From: Opisthorchis felineus
Lineage: Eukaryota > Platyhelminthes > Trematoda > Opisthorchiida > Opisthorchiidae
NCBI GenBank assembly: GCA_004794785.1
Contig: SJOL01002364.1
Location: 61,384-125,383, forward strand
DNA: 64,000 nt
Direction of reading: 5' to 3'
Part shown: positions 27,901 to 39,900 of the stretch, in pieces
Layout of the letters: every line of letters starts with the position of its first letter
Numbering within the stretch: position 1 is the first letter of the stretch
Position numbers and translations under genes: made by a program
Notes under the pieces: model-generated
What the model was told of the DNA's origin: nothing
Databases searched by the model: none
The model's input: only the letters and a program-made list of their open reading frames with translations

Positions 27901-30900
27901 CGGGATACCAACAATTTCGATCGAGTTTTGCAACCCCTTCTTACCACAGGTTCGATGCCGATACCCGACTGTCCAGTTGGCGCTTGCACTGAGTGTGGTA
28001 TTCATAGAATGTAAGTTACAGTATCGTTTAGTAACCTTCAACTGTGGTATTGGTGGTATACTGCGCACAAACCACAAATGACAACGAACCCACCGAATAA
28101 TCCTTCTATCATCCCTTTTGTGCGCTCCGGTTTTGTTACTCACCTACTTCGTCCATTAGCAACTTTATTTAACACGTCTTAACCAAAAAGTCAGAACACT
28201 CAGAGACATGACGAGATTTATGAATCAGCCTCTTTATTTCAAACTTCACAGTTTATGAAGGTTGGAATTCTCTAGTGGGTTTTTTTAAATTAACATATGA
28301 TTGTATGGACAACTACTTGTTGAATTTGAAATTTCATTCTTCAGTTTAAGTCAATCCATGCTGAAAAACGATGAATCACTGCACAGACGTTTCATCGTTG
28401 TTCATAATCATCAGTAGTGCGCATCTCACGAATCTGTGCAGAGAAACCAGTTAAGGCGTGACCACGTGATGTGACTCGTGTGAGTTAAAAGTGAGTGGCG
28501 CTATATCCTGTACATGCCGATTACTCACACTGCTGATCGACCACTTGTGGCCGAACAGACTTGAACTACTGACCGGTGAGCTGTGGGTCCGAATCTTTGC
28601 ATATAGTATTGCGATACACATTGCTGATTAGTCTCAACGAAGATGAGACAGCTTTGTGTTCTTTACTGCTTTGTGTGTCCTAATTCAATGCTATGCCGAC
28701 GAGTCATGTGATACAGAAATGTTCTGTAGTACCAGAAAAGTACTCAATTCAACTTTATCTGATTTATTTGTCACCGGATACTTAGGGCTATCTGCAACAA
28801 GATAAATCCTATAAAGTATATCAGAAAGATAGATGGCCTCATTCATCTCGAACTGCTTTCGTTTTATATGCCTAATTAGCTTTTAATGAATGTCGGGGTT
28901 GTGTTCTCGAGAAGATCAGTATGTATCGATGTTGCAATACATCAGAATACACATCGACAACCACTTACTGATGTAACAGTGTATATTACTCATGAAACAT
29001 GCGAGTAGCGCCTCGTCACGATATCTGATGGAAGGTTAGTATGGGAATTATGGAAGCTTTTTACAGTGCTTGCTCATCATCAGTAAACTTTGTTAGCAAA
29101 GAAATATGCCAGAAACCAGAAAGCATCTGAGAAAGGTCAAGATGACGCTTGAGAATGTCGACTTTTCAGAAACTGTCCCAATGATATTTTTGCTTACGTG
29201 TCTAATAGCGTGTGACCGTTTAGTTCGTGTTTGTCGATAAACAAGTCCACACAGAATGGTGTTTTTCCTTTCACTTATAGATGAGGTACTACTCTGTGCT
29301 TCATATACCATCGCCACAGCTTATTTGGTTAGCTTTTTTCTGTATTTCCAGGAATTCCGTCCCCGAATCACATTTGGGCACGTACACATACACGCATCTC
29401 TCGAGCAACACCGGGGATGCGTGCGTAAACTCTGAGTACATTGAATCTCTAACAACATTCGGATTACAGACATCCAAAAATGAACGAAATTCATTGGTGT
29501 GCCAGTTCGAGTCAGAGGAGGACGATTTGTATGTACCTGTCAGTCAACGCAAGTCCACAAGCCAGCTGGCTCTCATTCCTGGTTCTTGGGGTAGAAATGG
29601 CCCTGCGGGTATTGCAGGAAAGCGAGGTGCAGCAGGTTTGAAAGGGAAAGTGGGAATCGTCACTTTTCGTGTGACAAATTCCGAATTGGAATCAAAGTTG
29701 AGTCAGTGCAGCTCCACAAACGTAGGTTTGATTTCTGTTTGCTTTTAGTGAATAAGATGAACTGAATATATTGGATCGTTTTGGTCACAACATTTAAACC
29801 GTCAGGTCAGTCAACGTAGGCGCCATATTGGGGTAATGATAGCAAGGCTTGTTGAAAAACAATTTGATGGTATCGTTGTGGTCGAACCTATAATCAAGAC
29901 CTGAAACTGCTCTCGAGGTTGCTGCACATTGCTGACACTCTGTTTTTTTATTATTCTCCCATCTTTCTCCTGGCACCTATACATCTGGTCTCAATACTAC
30001 CACTTATGTTATTTTAGGACTCTGATCCTCGTTCTGAACAAGAATTGGATTCCGATCGTCAGTATTATCTAGGCACGGGATATTCTAGTGTGCCGTTGCA
30101 GCTGTCCACATATCCAACCTACTTGAAGCGTTATCAACTGAAAGTTCTAGATTTCGATGTAAGTCACATACTAATAGCGTTATTTATACCCGATCCTCTG
30201 ATTTACATCGCTCCAGAAGAAACATAACTACAGTATTTTTCTTGTATTATACCTTACTTGATTTTGCCCAGGTCAGTCTCGTTTTAGCACTTATCATTCT
30301 GTCCTGGTGGAATAATCTGATCTATCCATAGCAAATCTAACAAATCCCGCAACCAGTCATAGATAATCTAGATTTTACTTCTTTGATACGCTGCAGGTGG
30401 TCGTTCGCAGTTGCACACAAAAACTAACGACACTATGTTGATGAGCTTAGTGTACACATGAACTTCTTCAGCTTGGACTGTAGTTTTAGCTTTCGTTATC
30501 TGTCTATGGCATTAAGTCAGTTTCTAACGGCGAATCATTGGCAGCAAAGCGGTATATTGAATTGCCTTTCTTCAATGGAGAGACGCCCTCTTTCTACTTA
30601 TGCATCATCTAGGCCTGAAAAGTTGCTCGATTTTTTATGGTTGGCGCAGTTTCAATGGAGCACACCTCACAAAAGACCCAGGTTGGTTTCCTGAGACTTT
30701 TTTTCGTTCCAATTCGGACGATGTTTTCAGGTGAACGTTAGTAGAGTAACAACCATATCATTAAGTTTAGTCGCTTCCCTAAACGAAGTATTAGATGATA
30801 AGCACTTCTTAACTATGTTCTGAACCGAAGTATAAAAAGAACCAATTAAAAACCTCCTCTACTTCAGGTGCTTGGAATGGACGGAGATGGATTCCTCAAG

Positions 30901-33900
30901 CCAAACGAAGACATCACCTTAACCAACATTCAGTTAATAAATCGGAGTTCTATGCCACTACCCTCTGGTGCGCGTTTGTCATTCTCCTCAACCAATAGTG
31001 TGTTCATATTGACAAATCAGTCTGTGCAGCTGACAGCGGTATGTTTCGTGGAACACCGAAAATTTTCTTCGTTTTGTTAATAAACATAAACCCTTTTGGA
31101 CTCGACTCCGGAACCTCACTAGGTAACAGCACTTCTGATAGCAAGTCTCATTGGAATTCGGAATTCTTGCTGGTTACATGTGAAATGAAATCAGCTATGT
31201 AATTCGTTGTTATACGGACTGCGCCTCTGCTTTTATTGGGTTACGCATTTTAGTGTGGTGTTCACAGTTAAGAGTCGTCCCCGAACGGCTGTAAAGCATA
31301 AACTCCACTAGTACTTGCCACAACGAGATATCATGATATGTCATACTGAGTAACTGCAAAGTATTTTGGTGGCAACTGAATACAGTTGTCTCAACTCAAA
31401 AACAGCCTTCATATGGAGGATGCCCGGCATACATCGGAAAACGTCTGATTTCGTAACTTAAGTTATTGCAAGGACTAGCCATATAACCCACATTTCGACA
31501 GCCGGTGATAAAGGTCAGTTCACAGCTCTGCACAGATCTTTTCTAGTCACTATTTTTGTCTAATCTAGTGCTGTGTTTTTAAACTAAGTCTCTGAAAACC
31601 CATGTGTGTTTATATGCCATGCAAGTTACTCCTATCTTGCGCTGAGAGCTGAAAATGAATTTTTGGGTTTTGAAATTCACCTAATTTGTTTAAAAAACAA
31701 GTCATTATCGCCAGTGAATTGTATTTGCAGCATTGTGCCCTATTTAAAGTCTGTGATTATTGCTGAATCAAGATTCCCTTACATGAACAGTTATGTGACA
31801 ACCTTATTTATCCTATCAATTGCGTTCCCCACACCATTATGAAACCTCAGTCTTTTACCCAAGCTTTCCCTATGCTAAGTCCATACTCTGTATAAAACTG
31901 TATGCAAACTGCGCCAATCAGATGGCTGATCAGCAGAAAAAAGGAAAGAATCCATTACACCGTGTTGTGTTCACCCTTGCACTTTTCACTGCCGAAATTG
32001 TCTACGAGATTCACAGCCGCAAGTATGACCTTCCGGAAAAGTGCTCGACGATAACTTAGATGGGATAATGTGTAAAGCTAGCATACAGATATCGATAGGT
32101 ATTCAACTGAATACTGCTGCGAAATGCGGTAAGTAGTTGGCGTTTCAAAGGACCAACAACCCTTAAATGTATCGCAAGATATGGCACTAGAATATATGCC
32201 ACCACTGCAATGTGATTCTCCCAGAATGAGCAGCATTCACCATATGGATCCGTTGAGTAGTCATTGAAGAACTGCAAGATACCCTTGTGTACTTGCTTGT
32301 TACTAGTAGACAAAGCAGTGACGTATGAGGGTCTAACTCATAACTTACGCGTTATTCATCACCCTAATCCGGGACATTGTGAGAAGCCACTGACCAAGGC
32401 CATAGAAAATGTTTACAGCGAGCAAGGTCCTCCATGACTAGCGGACCGACTCAGAAAAAAGCGCTAAATTTCAGTATTAATGGCGAAGTTGTCTGAATCT
32501 CGGCTTATGATAAGCTGTACCAAACCAAGGACCAATACAGTGCCAGACAGAACGTATCTCGGCTTAGAGCTCTTTTGGGGAAACAAACGGGTTTCCTTCT
32601 GTATTGTCCGAAGGACCATTTTTTGCGCTTATTCATACCGGCAGAGATCTTCCGTTACTTTGGTTCTCAATCGGCTCATCATTTACTCCAGATTGCACCA
32701 AACGAGCAGATCACACTGAAGGAAACGTTTGGTGGTCGCATTCAGCTGGAAGATTCACCTCAGAAGCCCGGGGAGTTCAACAGATTTGCATCCTTCGTGG
32801 CTTGTGTCAGCCTGTGTGGAATAAAATTTACTCAGGTGCGAATCAAACTTTTTTTTAACTTTGAAAATTCTTATTGAGTATTTTCCTCCCACTATCTTCA
32901 GCTGTCATATCTGACTAAATAATTTGGCTTTAATCTCAGTGAAACTGGACGGGTAAACAGTATCCTAGTTGGCGAAACTGATGCTGGTTTCCGTCATTGC
33001 ATACTCCTGTTCGCTTCCCGCACCTTCCCTCCTGTGGATGTGTTCAAACAGTTTGCGCACTGCATCCGTGTTGTTGCTACGGCAAACTTGAGAGCTTAGC
33101 ATCGATTCAGGGATGGAGTGCTCTGACCTTTCCCTACAGAAATGGCAAAGGAATTTATCGCTTGTTGAAGGTTCAGGTATTTGTCTTGGAGAAAATTGTT
33201 TCTTGAGGGCCAACCGTCACAAACACACGCTATTTCTTTGGCTCCAAATTTTTATGCGGTCAGTACTCTGTTCCACCAAAGCCTTATTCACGAGAGCTTA
33301 TTACGCAGGGCAGTATACCCAATCGATTTATAAGCAGTAAATTTGGTCTCCAGCGATGAAAGCTTCAATTCTGTGGGTTCCAAAGGGCTTGTTTGTTACT
33401 AACATGTCAACCGAAACGAAGTTTTCGAGAGGTGGATCAAGTTGACCGTCTCTGACTTTTGCGACTGTGGTCCTAACTTCGTCGCATTGAATAGGAAGCG
33501 AAATGTTGGAGCCTATGTGACACCAGATATAGCACAACAGGGTGTAAGTTGTTAAGAGACAGCAGCATGGCATACGAACTCTCGGCCGGATGAGCCGAAC
33601 AACACTGTAAAACGATCAGCATTTGTTGCACGATAGATTTTTGGTTGTTATCTTCACCATATTTCCTGTGGGGCGACGTTATGCGACATTGTTCTGCTTA
33701 CTGCCAAATATCCAGAGCTTAGCAGCTGACCGTTCTGGATGACGTAGACAGGCTTCCGTTGAGCGCTACGCGTTTAGCGGACAAGGAATTGTTGCAATCT
33801 TTAAGTGCTTTCGCCGGTATACATTTTGTGGCCTGAAAGTATGCTGGTGCCTAATCCACCTTCAACGTGTGAAATCATCATCATCAAAGACAGCAACATC

Positions 33901-36900
33901 AGTGTTGACGCTGATGCTTCACTGTCGTAAGCTGCAGCGGAGTGTGATGCAGGGCGAGCAAGACGGTCAGTCCTAGGGCTGGGACTTGCGGAGAAAGTAT
34001 TCAACTTTGGGTGGGGGAGGGTAGAAGACGGAAAAAGTGAAAGTGTAAGAAGGGAGGCGTCAGCAGTAGCCTGTTTTCGCTTACCCGCCCTGCTGTATGC
34101 AGCAAGTAAGGCGACCCGGCTGATGGCACCACGCGACGGCCGATGTGGCATGAGAGTATTGTTAGCTGTAAATGTCATGGTTGAACGAGGGCTGGGATAC
34201 GTCCAGGGCGCCCACACCTAGACAGGAGGACGATTAGGGTCCTCAACCAAAGCCTTTGGCTCAAAAGCCTAACCGCAAGGCAGCGGTGTTGGGCTGGAAA
34301 TGCAAGTACATTACAAATTTTACGGAACACGTCGCCACACATGTTCCAACCCCCAACCTGGAGGGCCAGGAGACTGTGTTCGTCAGACCTCTACCCATTG
34401 ACCAACCTGGTATGAGAGACTCTGTGAGTGTCGCGGAACACTCCCCAGTACAGCTCAATGGGTCGCTGAGGTACGCAAACCGCCACACCACGGTAAGTTC
34501 CAGTCTCTTTGTGATGGCCCTAGACGGATCCAGCAGAAATACGGGTAAGATTTGCCAAACGCAAGCAGAAGAGTAATAGGAGAAGACCAACATAGCAAGG
34601 GTCGGTAAGCATTTAACAAGTGTTATTTCAAGGAAGCCCGCCAGCTGAAACCATAAAATTAACGTACGTGAAAATTTTGAATGAACCTTGAAAATGTTGG
34701 TTCGGTGAGTTGATGAGTCGGAAAGCTTTGTGATCGACGCAGTGAAGACTGATAAATTAGCGGTTGATGACTGAACGATCGACAAATTCAGGTTTGCTAA
34801 ATTAGCGGGTTATTTTTTCGGTATCATGCCAATTTTGGCGCGTAGAATTTAGTTAAACACGTCTTACAGGGCCGTCATCACTGATTTGACTACACATTCC
34901 GTATCCTTCACAAAAACAAAGTCGGAATTAGTAATAGCGAGTGCTAGGTGGGGTAAAATAAATAGGAGCTAAGGGGTCGCGACGATCAGTTCTTCAGTAG
35001 ACTTTTCTTCAAACTTTGGTCCTGCACTTTGCTGAAACGCTGGAAATCACTCGTTTGTGAGTGATTTCCCTTCTTTGGGCTTCATAATTATGAGTCCCAG
35101 AGCGGAGCTCATGTTGATGCGGTTCGACAAGTTACTGGTTTCAGGAACTTGTAGAAAGCACAAACATTTTGTTTTTTTTTTCTGAATCTAAACCATTAAT
35201 GAGACTTATTCATCTACCCTACGTCCATTGTCACATAGGGATGTCATGAAAAGAAAATTCCCGTTCGATATCCTCTGAGACTCTGCTCAGTTTCCTCACC
35301 AAAGACAGCCACCTTTCGAGAAGAATTTCAAATGTACTTCAACGTAAGTCCAGCCTTTTTATTTTTATGTATGCGGGCGATGGTTTCCGAAGGTTTACCT
35401 TGACAAGCTTTGAATGATTCGTTCTCACTGGTAGTGTGGGGAGATTTGTACATTTTTAGCATAGACCGGCTTCAATTACAGAACGAAATCTTAAATAATG
35501 ATTCGTCCTCGGTTTATATAATCTCAGGCTGAACAGACAGAGTTCCGTTTCGCCTTCTTTGGGGATCTTCCAAGAAAACTTTCAGGTGCGTCCGTTTTCT
35601 TCAAATGAACAACCATGGAGGATGACAATGGGACGTTTCCTGAGACTTATTATCCGACCATGAGAGGTATTCAACTACCATATAAACAGTTAGAATTCGC
35701 GTTTCATTCCAACTTGTCTGCAAGCCGTACTCCAAAATAGTTCCAGGCTGTCCATTTAAGCGAGGAATTCATCCGAACTGACATCAGAACTCCTTAGGAA
35801 AAGCCATACTTTAATCGTACGAAATGTTAGATAGGAGCATATGCGGTAGGAGGCTGCTGTAATCGCGGCTGTATATATCGGTATCCATTGTCTAAGTCAG
35901 GATAGAACCTGTTTTTCCTCTCGCCACTTCACGCCGCTTTATCCGATTAATAACACCTCATTAACAATGAACGTTTTTTGGCAAAATTGATAAGCAGTGT
36001 CTCTTACTTCACTCATTAGTGTGGAAGTCATTTCTCAACCCAACAATTAAATATCATTTGAGGTTATTTCTACTAACTGCGAACACACAACATTGTACAT
36101 TCCGTTTGCCAAATCGGTAAAATGTATTCTTATTCGTCAGCCTTAGATTTTCAGACTCAGAAAATGTAATGTAAACATGCGAATCCTTGTTCATTTTTTG
36201 GGGATACTCAGCCTTTCCAATTCATCCTCCGTCACCTGCAACAACAAGCAGTATTTCGTTTCTTTCTAATTATAGATCGAAAACTTGTCTAGAAAAACCT
36301 TCTATGGCTCTGATATCCCAGACGCTGACGAAAGTAGTAGGGTAGATGTTGTTCTACGACTATGTCGTGAAATGCGAGTTGTTCGATCGAGTTTCGGAGA
36401 TTCGAACGCCATGAAATCGATATCACTTTCAGAGCAAATCTTTGGTCGATCGTTCAACTCCCCACCGCAAGTGGACAGTCACGACTCTGTGAAATTGAAA
36501 TTTGGTGTCATTCCCGAGGCCAGTTTTTTTGATAATGGAACAAGCACACCTGGAAAGTTGGAGGTAACCGTCTGTTGTCAAGTCGAAAAGAACGTAGGAG
36601 TATTCACTAGACTTCCATTTCAACTTGAGCTATATCTGGTGAGTGTAATACTATCGCAATCTCGAACTGTTTATCATAATAGCCACGATCAGGTTCAGTG
36701 GGAAGTGAGACCCTAGGTTCAATGGATCCTTACCGTTTTCAGGTCCCCTTCCATCCCTTCCTATTTTATGGTGAAAAACCTTCCAGCCTTGACACGTATC
36801 GTATAAGAATGAAACACTTACAAGAATGAGATGGCCGAAAAGGGTTAACAGACACTTAGTTGCCAAATAAAATATCATTTGGGTGCCTGTTTTGGTTGAC

Positions 36901-39900
36901 TTTGTTGAGTCACCCCATAAATTTCAACTTTAATTAGAGGGACAAAATACATACCGTTCGGAAGCTTACTACAAGCATTATTACATATCTTGTGCATTGA
37001 TCCCTGAAGAAAGCGCAACCTGAAGACCGACTAAAATCGAGCTTTTCTTGAAAGCACACTATTTTTTGGAGCTTCTCGGCCAGTAGTGAGGCTTAACTGA
37101 TTTGTTCCAGACAAAGCGTGATATCAAAGAACTACACACTATCTAATTTTCTACATCAGCAGTTAAGCTGTTGACAGCAAGCAGCAAGTGCTTTGGGTAA
37201 TTTCTGTCTCTCAGGCAATTTTCGATGATCCAATGAGGACTGCTATATGCAACTGACGTGAGTTTCTCCTTGATTGAAATTTACTTCTAGTGTCCGCTCA
37301 CCATCACTTTTGGGTGGAGTTAATTTTTGGTGCCAGAAACTCCCGTGTTTCATTGTCGAATTATATGCTCCTCGTTTTTATGATGATGCATAACTAGATT
37401 TCACAAGTATTAAACCTGCCGGCTATTTTCATTACTTTAAAAAATACAACCAAGAGTAATAAGGTGCTGCGGTTGTACTCGTCACTTCAAATACACTGGA
37501 TCGGCGATACCATCATTCGGCACCCTAAAGTTTAGGTGTATTCCACGGATGTGAACACAATGGACGATAAACATCAGTTAGAACGGTAGTGATTGAAGTT
37601 TTCGCAACAGGGCTAAAGTACTACAATCTATAAATACAACGGTGTGACCTCTTTTGGTGGAACTGCTGCAACCAGTGACATGTCTATTGTCTCGTTCTCA
37701 GCGCAGTCAAAATCCGTAATCGTTCACGATAATTGGTTCCATAAAAAGTTAGGTTTCTTACATTTTGATTCTTGAAGTTACACGCGCATGTATTTTCAGA
37801 ACGCCGGCACGTTGTAGGAAATTCGCTTCTAGGTGTCTATATGCACATTTTGGCCAACGGTATAGGTCACTTACACACAGAATTAAGCCGCAAAAGCAAC
37901 CGCTTTTATTCCTAACTTTAAAGCTTGTCGCTAGACTTGCCACCAGTTGCCATCTGCGTAGATCTAGCCACTCACAAATACTCCGACGTAAAGCACTTTC
38001 TAGTCGCTTTGGAGCGCGGGAACGATCACCGTAAATTGGAGGAAAGAGCCAAACTGACTTTTGCAAAATATTGTTAGACTATTGTTGTCAACCAAGGAGA
38101 TTTTCTGTGTTTCGATTGGTCGTACGTTTAACAGAATCCTGCATCTGAATCTGCTATTCCATCTCTCCGACGAAAATGCTAATTTGTTCTTTTGCCCATA
38201 CCGTAACATAATTGATATTAAAGTGAATCATAAAGCTGATAATTTGTTTGTTAGCCGTACTTGGCAATTGCAGTTCACCCTTTCTAATCATATTTCGCAA
38301 CAATTTCAAATGGTTAAGCTCTCTTCATCCGAAATCAAGCTACTTTGCACCATAACATGATGGTGGACTGTCTCTTTCTTAACTTGGTTTCATTCTTCAT
38401 TACAAGAAGTAGTTCCTAGAATGTTTGGCTGAAACGAATATATTCACCCTCTCACACACTTCTAACGCAGGCGGGGAAGTTGATACAATACAAACAAAGG
38501 TGCATTCGCTGTGTGCACCGCGCCACGAAAGCGGGAATCGCTTATCCTACGATGTTCCCTTTCTCGCAGTCTCAGTTGGAAACAAACCGGCTGAATCAAA
38601 TGGGAAGACATACCGTTCATCATCCACCTGAGTCCGTTTCATCCAGCACTGCTGTTCTCATAACTGATGAAGCAATGACGGAAAAAGAATTTGCCGTTTG
38701 GCACAGCTTGTTGCGTTCCGTGGGGTTGGGTAATTTCCAAATATGGGACTCAGAGGAAAATCAATCAACTCCTGTGAGTTTTTGTTTCAAATTCCAAATT
38801 AAATGCAGTTTAGACGCTGTCAGAGGAAAACTTGTGTTTTTACAAGGCGTAAACTGTTGGAACCGTTGTAAACAACCAAAAGCCGTTTACTTGTATCCAT
38901 GCTCACAATGCTACTGTAAGTATGGCTTCGCCTGTTGCGACCAGGTTAAACGAGGAACATCATGCAAAGTTACTTCCCAATGATCTTGAAAATGAAAGAG
39001 AACTGAACCTTTACCGGTGTTCGGGGTTAGGGCCGTTCACCGTATTCTAAGCGCAATCCACAATGCTCCCCAAAGTTACTAAATGACATGTCTTACTGTT
39101 CAGATTGTGACCTGAAACTCGAAAATCCTCTAGGCTTTATTGTAATGCCTACTGTAAGCCGGTTATAATCTACGCTATTCGGTACTGGCACAGTGGACTT
39201 GAAGTTTTACGTTGCAGGAGACCCAGACTACGCTGTTCACTTAAAAAAATGCACGAAGGCCGTTCATTGCCGGTATCCATATGAAAATAAGCTTCACTCT
39301 CCTAGCTAAATTTGACACTATCACCTCAAACGACTTGTACTTTCAAATACTGAGCCTTGAAGAGCATCAAAACATGTCGGTCATATGCTTTACCAATCTA
39401 CATTAATCTGCGGTCCCTTGTCATTACCATCTAGCTAAAGGTTTCCGCTATAGTTCATACTGCGCAGGGGACACAATGAATACAAATACATACAATGAAT
39501 ACAATACATGTAGAGTAAGGTAAAGTACATTTTTAATAACCAAGTGTGAAAGCCATATTCAATGCTTCTTTGAGAAACATTACGCTTAGCTGTCTAGATG
39601 TCATGCCTAGGTCTGCTGCTGAAATGACCCGAAGGAGCCTGAGTTCCCCAACTGAAGATCTACCATCTGAAACGTGGACCTTCCACATGCTGAAATCCCT
39701 CTAGGAACATGCAAGCTTTTCATTGGTGGATGGCCTCGGTAAATTTTTTCTACAAACTGCGTATTCTCTTTTATACACCTGATATCATCTATCACATTTT
39801 TCCATGCTATCTGAATAGGGAAGTTGATAAGGTTGAAGATTGCCAAATTCCCCAATGGAAAAAGTTGGCTTAAGGACGCCGACACGAATCCCCCGATTGT

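Noticed and set aside
30458..30694. 78-codon frame between exons 14 and 15
   Set aside because: Exons 14 and 15 join in phase and continue one strand-loop-strand unit without it. No flanking splice sites fit.
34261..34785. 174-codon minus-strand frame, the second-longest in the window
   Set aside because: No splice or start context, no domain pattern, and it overlaps an equally open plus-strand frame, so it is probably repeat-derived chance.
35303..35343. Alternative reading of exon 17 as [13 protein letters not shown] followed by [10 protein letters not shown]
   Set aside because: Attractive as protein sequence, but it ends in phase 1 and cannot join exon 19, which has a stop in that phase.
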